This document shows positions 16,184-25,541 of a stretch of 64,000 nucleotides of DNA, in pieces; within the stretch, counting starts at the first letter, position 1; the number at the start of each line of letters is the position of its first letter. A program made the position numbers and the translations under genes. Source of the DNA: an uncultured Acetatifactor sp. (lineage in GTDB: Bacteria > Bacillota > Clostridia > Lachnospirales > Lachnospiraceae); assembly GCA_910577235.1 (NCBI GenBank), contig CAJTMX010000003.1, positions 20,620-84,619 on the forward strand. Reading direction: 5' to 3'. The notes under the pieces are model-generated. The model ran no database searches, had not been told where the DNA came from, and saw only the letters and a program-made list of their open reading frames with translations.

Positions 16184-16882
16184 ATGAACAAAATCGGTAT
16201 TATAGGCGCCATGGAACTGGAAGTGGCTACTCTGAAGGCGCATATGTCGGTGACCGCGCAGACAAACCGGGCCGGCATGGTTTTTTATGAGGGAACGCTG
16301 GAGCAGACCCCGGTGGTCGTGGTCCGCTGTGGTATCGGCAAGGTCAACGCCGCCATGTGCGTACAGATCCTGGCCGATCTGTTTCAGGTCACTCATGTGA
16401 TCAACACCGGCGTAGCAGGTTCTCTCAACGACGCTCTGGATATCGGAGATATCGTTGTCTCCCGGGACGTGATCCATCATGACATGGATGTCAGCGCGCT
16501 TGGCTATGCTCCCGGACAGGTGCCCCAGCTTGATACACTGGCATTTCCCGGCGATGAGACACTGATCCGTCTGGCGCTTGACTCCTGCGAGGAGGCCAAT
16601 CCGGGTTTACATACCGCGCCGGGCCGGATCGTCAGCGGAGATCAGTTTATTTCCGACAAGGCGGTAAAACAAAAGCTGATTACAGAATTTCACGCGGACT
16701 GCACAGAGATGGAGGGCGCGGCTATCGCCCATGCCGCTTATCTGAACGGACTGCCCTTTGTGGTGATCCGTGCCCTCTCTGACAAGGCGGACGACAGCGC
16801 CAGTATGGAATACCCCGCCTTTGAACGGGAAGCTGCCGACCACTGTGCCCGTCTGGTTGAAACTCTGATCAAAAAAATATAA
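16184..16882 (+). CDS. mtnN: 5'-methylthioadenosine/S-adenosylhomocysteine nucleosidase
   Basis: A 232-residue cytosolic nucleosidase (Pfs/MtnN) that removes adenine from SAH and MTA. The GIIGAMELEV start contains the conserved Glu, MEGAAIAHAAY (about residue 175) the ribose-binding Glu, and RALSDKADD (about 200) the catalytic Asp. ATG preceded by ACGGAGGAAC. Sits 73 bp after luxS and supplies S-ribosylhomocysteine to it. Confidence 0.96.
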   Translation: MNKIGIIGAMELEVATLKAHMSVTAQTNRAGMVFYEGTLEQTPVVVVRCGIGKVNAAMCVQILADLFQVTHVINTGVAGSLNDALDIGDIVVSRDVIHHDMDVSALGYAPGQVPQLDTLAFPGDETLIRLALDSCEEANPGLHTAPGRIVSGDQFISDKAVKQKLITEFHADCTEMEGAAIAHAAYLNGLPFVVIRALSDKADDSASMEYPAFEREAADHCARLVETLIKKI

Positions 16883-16918
16883 GCAAAAATATGTATATGA
16901 GATGGAGGAGAGAAAGAG

Positions 16919-18100
16919 ATGCTTCAAAAACTAAAGAGTACTTCCCTGAAAAAAGTTTTGCCCTGGGTCATTATCATGTTTATTATTTCGGCAGGTCTGC
17001 TGATATATTTTGGTCCGGACTTTATCACCTGGGCAAAAGGACCTGTTGTCTTTGAAGAATTGACTATGGATGAGATCGAAGATCAGTATGTGACCATGAC
17101 CTTTGAACTGTCCTGGGGTACCTACGCTACACAGGTAACTACCACCACCCGGAACGGAGCCAAAGTCTCCGAGCGGGATTCCATGCAGTATCACGCTGTG
17201 CTGGTGGGCGGTCTGGACCGCTATCTGAACAGTGAAGAAGATCTGTACTGGGAATTTATCGGACTGGCGCTTCCTTCCAAATATTTTGGCACCGCCAAGG
17301 TCATCGACCGCAACAGTGATGACTTCTTTGAATCCTATGATCTGCGGACGCTGGATACCACTCTGCAGGTAACAGGTCAGATCTGTCCCATGGAAGACGA
17401 CATGCTGAGATACTACCGCAGTTTCTTTAGGGAGGCCGACTATACGGATGAGGAATTTGCCGCATACTGTGCTCCCTACTATATCAAGGTGGACGGCTTG
17501 AAAAGAGCCAGCGTCGGCGTTGTGCTGACCATGAACGCTACCGCTGCCATTTTGTTTGTGGTCGCCCTGTTCAAGCTGATCAAAGCGCTTACCGGAGGCT
17601 ACCAGAAGAAACTGATCAAAGCCTTGAAAGCACAGGGAGAGACGGAACTGGAGCGCGCGGATTCGGATTACGAGACCGCTTCCGAGCCTTCCAAGGGATT
17701 GCGTATCGGCCGCAACTATATGTTTGACTGTACCGGTGCCAAGACGGAGGTATATCCTCTGCGCCAGGTGGCATGGGCTTATATACATCAGACCGACCAC
17801 AAAAAATACGGACGCACCGTTGGCACCACTTACGCCATTATGATGTACACCGAAGACAAGAAACAGCACTCTCTGGCAGTACTCGACAAATCCTCCTGCG
17901 ATCAGGTGATCGATGAGCTGAGTAGAAAATGCCCCGCAGGTATATTCGGATACAGCGATCAGCTCAAGCAGCTGTTCAACAAAAATTATGACGAATTTAC
18001 CAGACTTCGCCGCCAGAAAGAGGCAGAAACAAACCAGACCCAGGGCTTTACGGACACATTCTCCGCTGACCCTTACCAGAATCAGAATCCATATGTATAA
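16919..18100 (+). CDS. Membrane protein of unknown function (possibly DUF6709-like)
   Basis: A 393-residue protein with two membrane segments (about 14-33 and 201-220). Between them lies an extracytoplasmic domain of about 165 residues. The C-terminal cytoplasmic part (about 240-350) has alternating strands and a LRQVAWAYIHQTD segment reminiscent of a PH-like bacterial domain. I believe relatives are annotated as DUF6709 in Lachnospiraceae, but from sequence alone this is only a suggestion. It lies 36 bp after mtnN with its own ribosome site and is closed by a terminator at 18117. Confidence 0.75.
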   Translation: MLQKLKSTSLKKVLPWVIIMFIISAGLLIYFGPDFITWAKGPVVFEELTMDEIEDQYVTMTFELSWGTYATQVTTTTRNGAKVSERDSMQYHAVLVGGLDRYLNSEEDLYWEFIGLALPSKYFGTAKVIDRNSDDFFESYDLRTLDTTLQVTGQICPMEDDMLRYYRSFFREADYTDEEFAAYCAPYYIKVDGLKRASVGVVLTMNATAAILFVVALFKLIKALTGGYQKKLIKALKAQGETELERADSDYETASEPSKGLRIGRNYMFDCTGAKTEVYPLRQVAWAYIHQTDHKKYGRTVGTTYAIMMYTEDKKQHSLAVLDKSSCDQVIDELSRKCPAGIFGYSDQLKQLFNKNYDEFTRLRRQKEAETNQTQGFTDTFSADPYQNQNPYV

Positions 18101-18116
18101 CGGTCTATAATGTTAA

Positions 18117-18166
18117 AATCCTCCTAAAACAGATGCACTCATCTATTTTAGGAGGATTCTCATTTT
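18117..18166 (+). terminator. Terminator-like hairpin after 16919-18100
   Basis: Perfect 13-bp stem AATCCTCCTAAAA (18117-18129) with its complement (18146-18158) and a T-rich tail CTCATTTT. The stem contains an anti-Shine-Dalgarno-like CCTCC/GGAGG pair. Confidence 0.72.
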
Positions 18167-18272
18167 GAAAGTTCTTCTACAATCGTCTCCCCGGTTCATT
18201 CGCAATCACAGCGTGTTTCCGCATTGGACCGTTCATCCGGGAAATCCTTGCGAATATCTCATTATAGCCGCA

Positions 18273-18704
18273 CTATTTATCACTTTTTTTAAATACCACA
18301 AGCTTACTGAAAACATAGTTACCGATAAATACCAGAACGGCCGAGACAAGAGTGGTTATATACGTGTTGATGCCCATCCAGCCGAATACCTGTCTGATCA
18401 CCAGGTCCAGAATAAGGGTTGATACTCTGGATAAAACAAATTTGGGAATCTCCAGAGCCATGGATTCGTGGCTCTTAAATACATACTTCCTGTTGGTAAA
18501 ATAGGCAAATATTACACCCGATACCCAGTTTACAGCGCTCATCACCACGTTTTCAAAGGACGAGGGATGCAATGGATTGCCAAACAACAGCCAACTCGCC
18601 AGATACATGGCCACCCAGGACACGATGGTGGTGAGCGTACCCACGATCAGATAGGCGATCATCTCCTCGTATTTTTTCATCAGACCTTTTATTTTCTCAA
18701 TCAT
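18273..18704 (-). CDS. GtrA-family membrane protein
   Basis: A 143-residue protein with four membrane helices in the GtrA pattern (YLIVGTLTTIVSWVAMYL at the start, NWVSGVIFAYFTNRKYVF in the middle). GtrA-like proteins are thought to flip lipid-linked sugars or support cell-wall glycosylation. I chose the ATG at 18704, which has AGAGGA 6 nt upstream and lies 45 bp from a good promoter, over the ATG at 18734. Confidence 0.88.
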   Translation of the reverse strand: MIEKIKGLMKKYEEMIAYLIVGTLTTIVSWVAMYLASWLLFGNPLHPSSFENVVMSAVNWVSGVIFAYFTNRKYVFKSHESMALEIPKFVLSRVSTLILDLVIRQVFGWMGINTYITTLVSAVLVFIGNYVFSKLVVFKKSDK

Positions 18705-18748
18705 GTATATCCTCTTTTCCGCAATTCCCATCATCGATTGCTTTCTCT

Positions 18749-18777
18749 ACTTTACTATGGGAATATGGACTTGTCAA
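18749..18777 (-). promoter_or_regulatory. Promoter of the GtrA-family gene
   Basis: Consensus TTGACA (18772-18777), 17-bp spacer, TAAAGT (18749-18754) on the minus strand. Confidence 0.7.
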
Positions 18778-18841
18778 GTCTGCCTCCGCAACACGGGGCC
18801 TTCTTTCAGAGTTTCCTCCTGTGCGGTACGGAGATGCTTAT

Positions 18842-19801
18842 CTACGGGTTCACCACGTTCCTCGGCTCTCCTCGCCGGAAAGCGGCAATGTTTTCAGCCA
18901 CCTCCGCCACGCAGCGGGTGCGGGCCTCCACACTGGCCCAAGCCAAGTGCGGCGTGATGATCAGACGACAGCTGTCCTGTATACGGCTCAGCGGATTGGA
19001 GCTTTGCAGCGGTTCCCCGTCCACCACATCCAGCCCTGCGGCGGCAATCTCTCCTGCTGTCAGCGCATTATACAGGGCAGAGTTGTCCACCACCGCTCCC
19101 CTGGCCACATTTACCAGAATAGCCGTCTTTTTCATGCGTCGGAGAGCTTTCTCATCGATGATACCTCTGGTCAGCTCACTGAGCGGGCAATGCAGGGACA
19201 GGATATCGCTCTCGGCCAGCAGCCTGTCCAGATCTACCCGGGGATACTCTCCACAGCTGCTTTTCCCCGTGACGGAGTAAAAGATCACCCGGCATCCAAA
19301 GGATGTGGCGATAGCCGCCACCCGGCGGCCGATATTCCCCATACCTATAATGCCCCAGGTCATGCCCTCCAACTCATGAAAGGGCATATCAAAATTGGAA
19401 AACCGGTCCTGGGCGCTGTATGCCCCGGATTTGACATATTTGTCATAATGAGGCAGTTTTTCAAGCAATGCCAGCGCCAGCGCAAAGGTGTGCTGGGCCA
19501 CCATACCGGAGCAATAATCCACCACATTGCACACTGTAATGCCTCTGCTCTTGCAGTAGGCAAGATCCACATTGTCAAAGCCTGTGGCCAACTCGCAGAT
19601 CAGCTTGACGTTGGGGGCATCCTTCAAAGTGTCTTCCCCCAGAGGAGCCTTGTTCGCCACAATGACATCGGCGTCATGCACCCGTTCCCTGACTTCTTCC
19701 ACCGTAGTGGTATTGCGATAGTAGACCGCCTCACCCAGATGTTCATACTGCACGGGTACGTCCGTGCCCACACTGTGTCTTTCCAATACAACGATTTTCA
19801 T
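18842..19801 (-). CDS. D-isomer-specific 2-hydroxyacid dehydrogenase
   Basis: A 319-residue NAD-dependent oxidoreductase that interconverts a 2-keto acid and a D-2-hydroxyacid. The cofactor fold begins at GIIGMGNIGRRVA, the catalytic Arg is in NVARGAVVD, the Glu in LDVVDGEPL and the His in TPHLAW. Length is normal (310-340). The ATG at 19801 has AAAGAGG upstream and gives the usual start MKIVVLE. Motifs are closest to glycerate/glyoxylate-reductase-like members, but substrate cannot be fixed from sequence. Single-gene unit. Confidence 0.9.
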   Translation of the reverse strand: MKIVVLERHSVGTDVPVQYEHLGEAVYYRNTTTVEEVRERVHDADVIVANKAPLGEDTLKDAPNVKLICELATGFDNVDLAYCKSRGITVCNVVDYCSGMVAQHTFALALALLEKLPHYDKYVKSGAYSAQDRFSNFDMPFHELEGMTWGIIGMGNIGRRVAAIATSFGCRVIFYSVTGKSSCGEYPRVDLDRLLAESDILSLHCPLSELTRGIIDEKALRRMKKTAILVNVARGAVVDNSALYNALTAGEIAAAGLDVVDGEPLQSSNPLSRIQDSCRLIITPHLAWASVEARTRCVAEVAENIAAFRRGEPRNVVNP

Positions 19802-19994
19802 GTTTGTACCTCTTTGCATGTTTCAGCATTTATACCGATCAGTATTTAAATGTTGTTCCTAACAAGCAGCCGCAGGGTCAATTGCGGTCTCTTTGGCAAT
19901 TCTTCCCCCCGGGGGTTCACAGCCCGGTTGACCCGGCTCCGGCAAATACAGTGTAGCAGAAATATCACAAATATTCAATATAAAGGCTGTTATA

Positions 19995-20807
19995 TTATGA
20001 AGTCAAAAATTCCCGCAACAGCTGTTCCAACTCCTGCTCCTGCAGCGCCGTGAACTTACTCTTGAACTCCTCCGAAACCCGCGTGTCCCCGCCGGCATAT
20101 GCCTCCCGGTCAGGCTGCGCAAAGGCTCTGCTCTCCTCGCCGCCCCTGCTGCCCACGGGTATCACATCCACGCCCTTTTTAACGCCCCGCCTGACCTGAG
20201 CGGTATTCTGAGCGCTCTGGCTGCCTCTGCCGCGCTTTCTTCCTTTGGAAACACTGTCCTCCCCATATAGCATCTCCATGTCTTCTCTTGTCACTTCCAT
20301 GCGCCCGGATAAATGATTTTCCAGATAATCCACCAGATTGATCTTTAGCACCCTCCTTTTCCCCTTCAGATCCACAATAGCGGATATGGAAAAAAACAGA
20401 TACAGGCCCGTCATGCTGGCAATATAGAAGGGCAGGATCTGGACAAACTTGCTGCCCGCAATAATGCGTCTGCATACTCCCACGCCGGAGCTTACCACCG
20501 ACAACAGCATCAGCTGTCCCGACAGATGTTCCAGCAGATGGGGGGATATGGGCCCCAGGCTCATACGGCTGATAAACTTGTCCACAAATATCGGCACATT
20601 GGCTATACCATTATTCAGCTGGTAGCAGTTGGCAAACTTCAGTTTGCACTGCTTTAACTGTCTGCTGTGAGTGCTGGCCATATTATCCGTCTCCCGGATC
20701 AGATGCAGATACATCAGTCCCAGTCCTACACGGATCAGGATACTGCCTGCGATACAGGCCAGCATGACTATAGAGGCGGTCTTTTCTTGTTCAAATACAG
20801 GAAACAT
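19995..20807 (-). CDS. Membrane protein of unknown function
   Basis: A 270-residue protein. A first membrane segment lies at about 13-34 and a second pair at about 90-150. The C-terminal third (about 170-250) is low-complexity and polar (KGRKRGRGSQSAQ), ending in a short acidic helix EQELEQLLREFL. The layout, a membrane base with disordered cytoplasmic tail and terminal helix, suggests a docking or scaffold protein, but I recognise no family. Translation start has GAAAGGAAC upstream. Confidence 0.68.
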   Translation of the reverse strand: MFPVFEQEKTASIVMLACIAGSILIRVGLGLMYLHLIRETDNMASTHSRQLKQCKLKFANCYQLNNGIANVPIFVDKFISRMSLGPISPHLLEHLSGQLMLLSVVSSGVGVCRRIIAGSKFVQILPFYIASMTGLYLFFSISAIVDLKGKRRVLKINLVDYLENHLSGRMEVTREDMEMLYGEDSVSKGRKRGRGSQSAQNTAQVRRGVKKGVDVIPVGSRGGEESRAFAQPDREAYAGGDTRVSEEFKSKFTALQEQELEQLLREFLTS

Positions 20808-21221
20808 CGCTATCGTTCCTTTCTATGCGGGAATCGGCTTGCGGATTTGATACCGGCTCACCGGATCGTTCCGATATGTTTTGCGGCGCCATCCGGGCAG
20901 ATACGATCTGAGCGTTCTGCATCCGCCCTCCCGGCACGCATTGCGGATTTCTCTTAAAATCCAGAATAATTCCCCTGCCTACATCATATATCTTACAGGC
21001 ATGGTATTGCAATATTTCCCGGGTGTATACCCGCCGTTTTTTTCCGCCGCGTTACGACGGTTTTCCCCTCCGAAACCGGTCTTACGACAAAAGTCGCCCA
21101 AAATCCCCACCCATCAGTCCGGCTCTGTCCCTTTTTGTGTTCGCTCACAGTCCTGTTCTGTCTCTTTGTTCATTACTAACGCAATTACCGTTCCGAATTA
21201 CGGCCGGAAATCCGGATTGCC
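20808..21221. other. Intergenic region with no recognised gene
   Basis: About 410 bp between divergent genes. Open frames here are short and proline/serine-rich with no ribosome sites. A weak hairpin CGGGT/ACCCG followed by T7 lies near 21019-21042. No structured RNA family recognised. Confidence 0.5.
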
Positions 21222-21250
21222 TTGAAGCTCCAGGAAAAATCTGCTATACT
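21222..21250 (+). promoter_or_regulatory. Promoter of the TSCPD-murG unit
   Basis: TTGAAG (21222-21227), 17-bp spacer, TATACT (21245-21250), 34 bp before the start codon. Confidence 0.72.
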
Positions 21251-21283
21251 ATATTTCAATAGAAAAGAATGGAGGAGATTCAT

Positions 21284-21523
21284 ATGACATATCATACAAA
21301 GGGAACCTGTTCCAGCGCGATAGATTTTGAGGTTGAGGACGGCATCGTCAAATCCGTACAATTCACAGGTGGCTGCAACGGCAATCTGAAAGGCATCTGC
21401 GCCCTGGTACAGGGTATGAAAGTTGAAGATGTGATCGAAAAGCTCAAGGGCATCCGGTGCGGTTTTAAACCCACTTCCTGCCCGGATCAGCTGGCCCATG
21501 CTTTGGAGGAAACACTGGGATGA
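21284..21523 (+). CDS. TSCPD domain protein (TIGR03905-like)
   Basis: A 79-residue soluble protein containing the TSCPDQLA signature that names the domain, plus an earlier paired Cys/Gly stretch (FTGGCNGNLKGICALV). Similar C-terminal domains occur in some ribonucleotide reductases. The stand-alone form has no known role but conserved cysteines suggest metal binding. The start is ATG 21284 after GGAGGAG. It overlaps the murG-like gene by 4 bp (ATGA). Confidence 0.88.
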   Translation: MTYHTKGTCSSAIDFEVEDGIVKSVQFTGGCNGNLKGICALVQGMKVEDVIEKLKGIRCGFKPTSCPDQLAHALEETLG

Positions 21524-22587
21524 AAAGAATCGTTTTGACGGGAGGCGGCACTGCCGGTCACGTGACCCCAAACATAGCATTGCTGCCGGCACTGCGTCAG
21601 GCCGGGTACGAGATAGCCTATATGGGCTCTTACGACGGCATCGAGAAAAAACTGATCGCTGATTTTGATATTCCATATACGGGCATATCCACGGGCAAAC
21701 TGCGCCGCTATCTGGACATCAAAAATCTCACGGACCCTTTCAGAGTGATTAAGGGATTTTCCGAGGCCAGAAAATATCTAAAACAATATCGCCCCGATGT
21801 GGTATTCTCCAAAGGCGGTTTTGTCAGCGTACCTGTGGTGCGGGCGGCGGCGGCTCTGGATATCCCCTGCATCATCCACGAATCCGATATGACTCCCGGC
21901 CTGGCCAACAAGCTGTGTTTTCCCGTGGCGGAAAAAATATGCTGTAATTTTCCGGAGACCATGAACATGCTGCCGGAGGGCAAGGCGGTTCTCACCGGTT
22001 CTCCGATCCGGGCCGAACTGGCCCAGGGAAACAAGATCGCAGGGCTGGACATATGCGGCTTTACCGCCAACAAACCGGTTATCCTGGTGATCGGCGGCAG
22101 CCTGGGCGCCGCCAATGTGAATAAGGCGGTAAGGGACGCTCTCCCCCGGTTGCTGGAAGATTTTCAGGTAGTGCATCTGTGCGGCAAGGACAAAATCGAC
22201 AATCTACTGCTTGCCACACCCGGATACAGGCAGTTCGAGTATATCAAAGCTGAGCTGAAAGATCTGTTCGCCATGGCGGATATCGTGATCTCGCGGGCCG
22301 GGGCCAACTCCATCTGTGAGCTGCTGGCTCTGAAAAAACCCAACATCCTCATTCCCCTGCCTGCCGCCAGCAGCCGTGGAGATCAACTGCTCAACGCCGC
22401 CTCCTTTGAGGCCCAGGGGTTCTCTATCGTCATAAACGAGGACGATCTGACTACCGAGCTGCTCTCTGCCAAGGTGCATGAATTGTTTTCCAACCGCCAG
22501 TCCTATCATGACGCCATGAGCCGCAGCGGACAGATGGATTCGATTCACACCATCATAAAACTGATAGAAGACGCGGCATCCCGATAA
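21520..22587 (+). CDS. murG: MurG-type UDP-N-acetylglucosamine transferase
   Basis: A 355-residue GT28 glycosyltransferase that adds GlcNAc to lipid I to make lipid II at the inner membrane face. N-terminal glycine loop TGGGTAGHVTPN (donor/membrane half), then FSKGGFVSVPVV and HESDMTPGLANK. C-terminal half has VIGGSLGAANVN and SRAGANSICELLAL for UDP-GlcNAc binding. It is not inside a mur/dcw cluster but coupled to a TSCPD gene, so it may be the only MurG or a second copy. A bidirectional terminator follows. Confidence 0.93.
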   Translation: MKRIVLTGGGTAGHVTPNIALLPALRQAGYEIAYMGSYDGIEKKLIADFDIPYTGISTGKLRRYLDIKNLTDPFRVIKGFSEARKYLKQYRPDVVFSKGGFVSVPVVRAAAALDIPCIIHESDMTPGLANKLCFPVAEKICCNFPETMNMLPEGKAVLTGSPIRAELAQGNKIAGLDICGFTANKPVILVIGGSLGAANVNKAVRDALPRLLEDFQVVHLCGKDKIDNLLLATPGYRQFEYIKAELKDLFAMADIVISRAGANSICELLALKKPNILIPLPAASSRGDQLLNAASFEAQGFSIVINEDDLTTELLSAKVHELFSNRQSYHDAMSRSGQMDSIHTIIKLIEDAASR

Positions 22588-22626
22588 CACGGTCTTAAGG
22601 GTATACGCGCCTACCCTGGCGCACCC

Positions 22627-22669
22627 CATAAAAATCCCATGGCTGCACATGCAGCCATGGGATTTATCT
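22627..22669. terminator. Bidirectional terminator
   Basis: Perfect 16-bp stem AAATCCCATGGCTGCA (22632-22647) with 22650-22665, between the convergent murG and deacetylase genes. The better T-run (TTTTTA) lies on the minus side. Confidence 0.8.
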
Positions 22670-23485
22670 TTATCTCTCTCCGATATAAACACACTGCCCG
22701 GGACGGATCTCCAACAGCTTATGTCCCTCGTCCGTCCTGATCCACACGCTGACAGCGGTGGGATTCTTCAGCGTCAGTCCGTCTCCGCTGGACTCCAGAC
22801 TGCGGGTGGCCTGAATATAGTCGCAGATTTCCAGATTGGTGGCATACCAGATATCTTCTTTGCCCTCCATCAGCTCCGCAAACTCCTCCAACAGATTCCA
22901 GTTGTTGTTCTGGGGGAACTCATAGCTATGACCCCACACATACATCAAAGGCAGTTCCACAAAGCCGGGCACAGACAGAAAGTTCTTCCCCAACTCCATC
23001 AGTTCGCCGCTGTGATGGCAGGTGGGATGCCAAGCCAGGAAGTCCGCCGGCGGAAAGAATCCGTTGGTAGAGATCACCGTCCGGGAGTATTTGATTCCCA
23101 GGCCCTTTAACGTCTCCATGATCTGATCGGAATAATTGCCGAAGGCATACGACATACCCTGCACCATACCTCCGGTGAGTTTCTCCAGGGTCCTGCGATC
23201 CTCCAGGACTTCGTTGATCACCTGATTTGTTGACAGCCCGGGCAGATTGCGGTGCTGTACCCCGTGGACCGCCACCTCATGTCCCTTATAAAGCTCCCCT
23301 ACTTCATCCGCAGCCACAAACATACCCTGCTCCCTGCTCCGGGACAGCGTGCCGGAATTCAGATGAAAAGTTCCCTTCAGTCCATGTCGGTTGAGGATCT
23401 CCACCAGTTTCCTGTCGTGGACCTGACCATCGTCATAGCTGAAAGTAAGCGCCTTGCTCTTGCCCTCCGGATATACGAATCTCAT
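22670..23485 (-). CDS. Polysaccharide deacetylase (NodB-like)
   Basis: A 271-residue protein with the NodB homology fold: TFSYDDG (14-20, catalytic Asp and metal Asp) and the metal-binding HGVQH (H74, H78). A C-terminal extension of about 70 residues (from LTLKNPT) looks like a small beta domain. No signal peptide, so it probably acts in the cytoplasm, unlike peptidoglycan deacetylases. It lies 31 bp after the sensor/GGDEF gene and near the mannan block, so deacetylation of imported acetylated oligosaccharides is possible, but that is inference. Confidence 0.85.
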   Translation of the reverse strand: MRFVYPEGKSKALTFSYDDGQVHDRKLVEILNRHGLKGTFHLNSGTLSRSREQGMFVAADEVGELYKGHEVAVHGVQHRNLPGLSTNQVINEVLEDRRTLEKLTGGMVQGMSYAFGNYSDQIMETLKGLGIKYSRTVISTNGFFPPADFLAWHPTCHHSGELMELGKNFLSVPGFVELPLMYVWGHSYEFPQNNNWNLLEEFAELMEGKEDIWYATNLEICDYIQATRSLESSGDGLTLKNPTAVSVWIRTDEGHKLLEIRPGQCVYIGER

Positions 23486-23516
23486 AGCTATTCCTCCTCT
23501 TTTTTCATTTTATGAC

Positions 23517-25460
23517 TTATTTGTTTCGGCATTGCTTTGCCTTATATCTCTGTTTAGCCTGATACATCAGCTGGTCGGCCTGCTGGAGCAGATGGTTTTG
23601 ATCCGCTCCTATCGGATTCTCCCGGCTTACGCCGCAGCTGACGGATACGCGGAACGGTTTGCCTGACTGCCGGTTCAATTCCTCCAGATAGTCCTCCAGC
23701 GCTTTCATCCGTCCCTCCAGCTCCTCCCGGGACAGATTCATCACCAGCACCGCCGCGAACTCATCACCTCCGGTCCGATAGCCTCTGGCGTACGCGCTGT
23801 TCTCCTGTCCCAGAAAGGCCTGTATGGCCATGGCGGCATGACGTATGGCATAGTCTCCCTCCAGGTGTCCGTAGCAGTCATTGATCCCTTTCAGATCGTT
23901 TAGATCCGCCACCAATACCACCAGTTCTCTGCCCTCCCGGGCTGCCAGTTCCAGCTGCTGACCAGTGTACATCGCAAAGCCCTTGCGATTGTACAGGCCG
24001 GTCAGTTCATCCGTCACCGCGTTCCTCTCCATCTGCAGATACGCCGCCGTCAGACTTTCATTCAACTTCTCCAGATTCAGATAGCGGCGCATGGACTCCA
24101 GAATATTGCAAAGATTGCGCAGCCAGTCCCAGTAGTAGGTAGGTATCTCACCGCTCTCCCCCTCGAACATCGCGGCGCTATACCCCATGCAACGGTCCAT
24201 AAAATGAAGGGGCGTCACATAGTAGATGGCGGGCTGCTCTCTCTCCTCCCACAGGGACGGCAGCATTTCCTCCAGCGGAAAGTCCCTGTTCAGATCCACG
24301 GAACGGTCCTCACAGTACCTGTGGTAGATCAGTTTCATCCTGGAACTATAGCCATCTCTGCGATACTTTTCGTCATCTCTGGCAGACCCCTGCCAGTCGT
24401 CACAGAGACAGACAGAATAGCCGCTGATATTCCCCAGAAACAGAAGATACCAGTCTATCTTCCAAAGGCACTCCTCCAGGCTCCGCATGGCGATGCCATC
24501 CTCCATCATAAAATTGCACTCATGATAAAACCCAAATCCCTCCCGGGAAAATCTCTCCTCCAGATTGTCTGCCTGGCTTTCCTCCCAGCCTATATCACAG
24601 GGGCAGCTGCTGCCCAGCACCAGCCGATCCTGCTGACACGCCATGGGAATATCCCTCCCCTCCAGCAGACCCGCAAGCCTGCGCACGGCATTCACTCCCA
24701 GACTCTCTGAGTCCTTTTCCACGGAAGTGAGAAAATGAGGCAATATGGAGCCGCCGGAATCGGAGTCATATCCGGTGATCACCAGATCCTGCGGAACACG
24801 TATCCCTTTTTTCCGGCAAGCCGCATAAAGACTGATGCCCATATTATCCGACGCACAGCAGACGGCCTGGGGCAGGCCCTGGGGACTCTGCAGCAATTTT
24901 TCCAGCACCTCCGCGCCCTTGTTGTACCAGAAATCCCCATAGAAAATACGGTCCTGCCTCACTGGCAATCCATGCTCCTCCATGAAATCCCTGTAGGACT
25001 GCAGCCGTTGCCGGGCGTGGGGATGCTCCTCCATACCCGTCATGCAGGCTATATCCGTGATCCCATGCTCCCGATACAGATGCTCCAGCACCGGACGGAG
25101 CTGCCCGCTGCCATCCTCCATCACGCAGGGGAAGTCCTCTATCTGATAATCCAGCACCACCACCGGTCCCTTGCAGCGCTCCTTGAGAATCTCCGGCAGC
25201 CTCCTGCTCCCCTCAAATTCCATCAGATGATCAGGCATCAGAATAATACCGTCCAGACTTTCATAGCGGATCATATTATAAATATTCTGCTCGGCGGCCA
25301 GATAGCCGAACCACATACCTGCCTTCAAAAAGGTAGAGAACACCACCACATCGTAATCCCTGGCGGCAGCTTCGCGCCGGATACCGCGCACCACATTCCG
25401 CTGATACGCCTCATAGATATCTGTGGTGATCACTCCTATTTTCTTACGCTTCTTGGCCAT
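23517..25460 (-). CDS. LacI-type sugar-sensor / GGDEF diguanylate cyclase fusion
   Basis: A 647-residue cytoplasmic protein. Residues 1-290 form a periplasmic-binding-protein fold of the LacI/GalR effector type (starts KKIGVITTDIYEAYQRNVVRGIRR, later CCASDNMGISLYAACRKKGIRVPQ), but without the DNA-binding helix-turn-helix. A central region of about 170 residues of unknown fold and a short coiled coil (about 460-490) lead to a GGDEF domain (DELTGLYNRKGF at about 490, GGDEF 564-568). The signature is intact so c-di-GMP synthesis is likely. There is no RxxD inhibitory site just before it. Lying next to the mannan locus terminator, it may couple sugar binding to c-di-GMP. Confidence 0.88.
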   Translation of the reverse strand: MAKKRKKIGVITTDIYEAYQRNVVRGIRREAAARDYDVVVFSTFLKAGMWFGYLAAEQNIYNMIRYESLDGIILMPDHLMEFEGSRRLPEILKERCKGPVVVLDYQIEDFPCVMEDGSGQLRPVLEHLYREHGITDIACMTGMEEHPHARQRLQSYRDFMEEHGLPVRQDRIFYGDFWYNKGAEVLEKLLQSPQGLPQAVCCASDNMGISLYAACRKKGIRVPQDLVITGYDSDSGGSILPHFLTSVEKDSESLGVNAVRRLAGLLEGRDIPMACQQDRLVLGSSCPCDIGWEESQADNLEERFSREGFGFYHECNFMMEDGIAMRSLEECLWKIDWYLLFLGNISGYSVCLCDDWQGSARDDEKYRRDGYSSRMKLIYHRYCEDRSVDLNRDFPLEEMLPSLWEEREQPAIYYVTPLHFMDRCMGYSAAMFEGESGEIPTYYWDWLRNLCNILESMRRYLNLEKLNESLTAAYLQMERNAVTDELTGLYNRKGFAMYTGQQLELAAREGRELVVLVADLNDLKGINDCYGHLEGDYAIRHAAMAIQAFLGQENSAYARGYRTGGDEFAAVLVMNLSREELEGRMKALEDYLEELNRQSGKPFRVSVSCGVSRENPIGADQNHLLQQADQLMYQAKQRYKAKQCRNK

Positions 25461-25493
25461 TGTTACACCTCGCTCCTCTGGGGCATCACTGTG

Positions 25494-25526
25494 GAAAAAG
25501 CGGGAAACATGGAAAATGTCTCCCGC
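25494..25526 (-). terminator. Terminator closing the mannan locus
   Basis: On the minus strand, stem GCGGGAGACAT/ATGTTTCCCGC with one mismatch and a 5-nt loop (25500-25526), followed by TTTTT (25495-25499). It lies 16 bp after the GH130 stop. Confidence 0.85.
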
Positions 25527-25541
25527 TCTGTCTTTCCCATT

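Noticed and set aside
20881..21225. Plus-strand frame of 114 codons before the TSCPD gene
   Set aside because: Pro/Ser-rich nonsense with no ribosome site, ending just before the TSCPD promoter.
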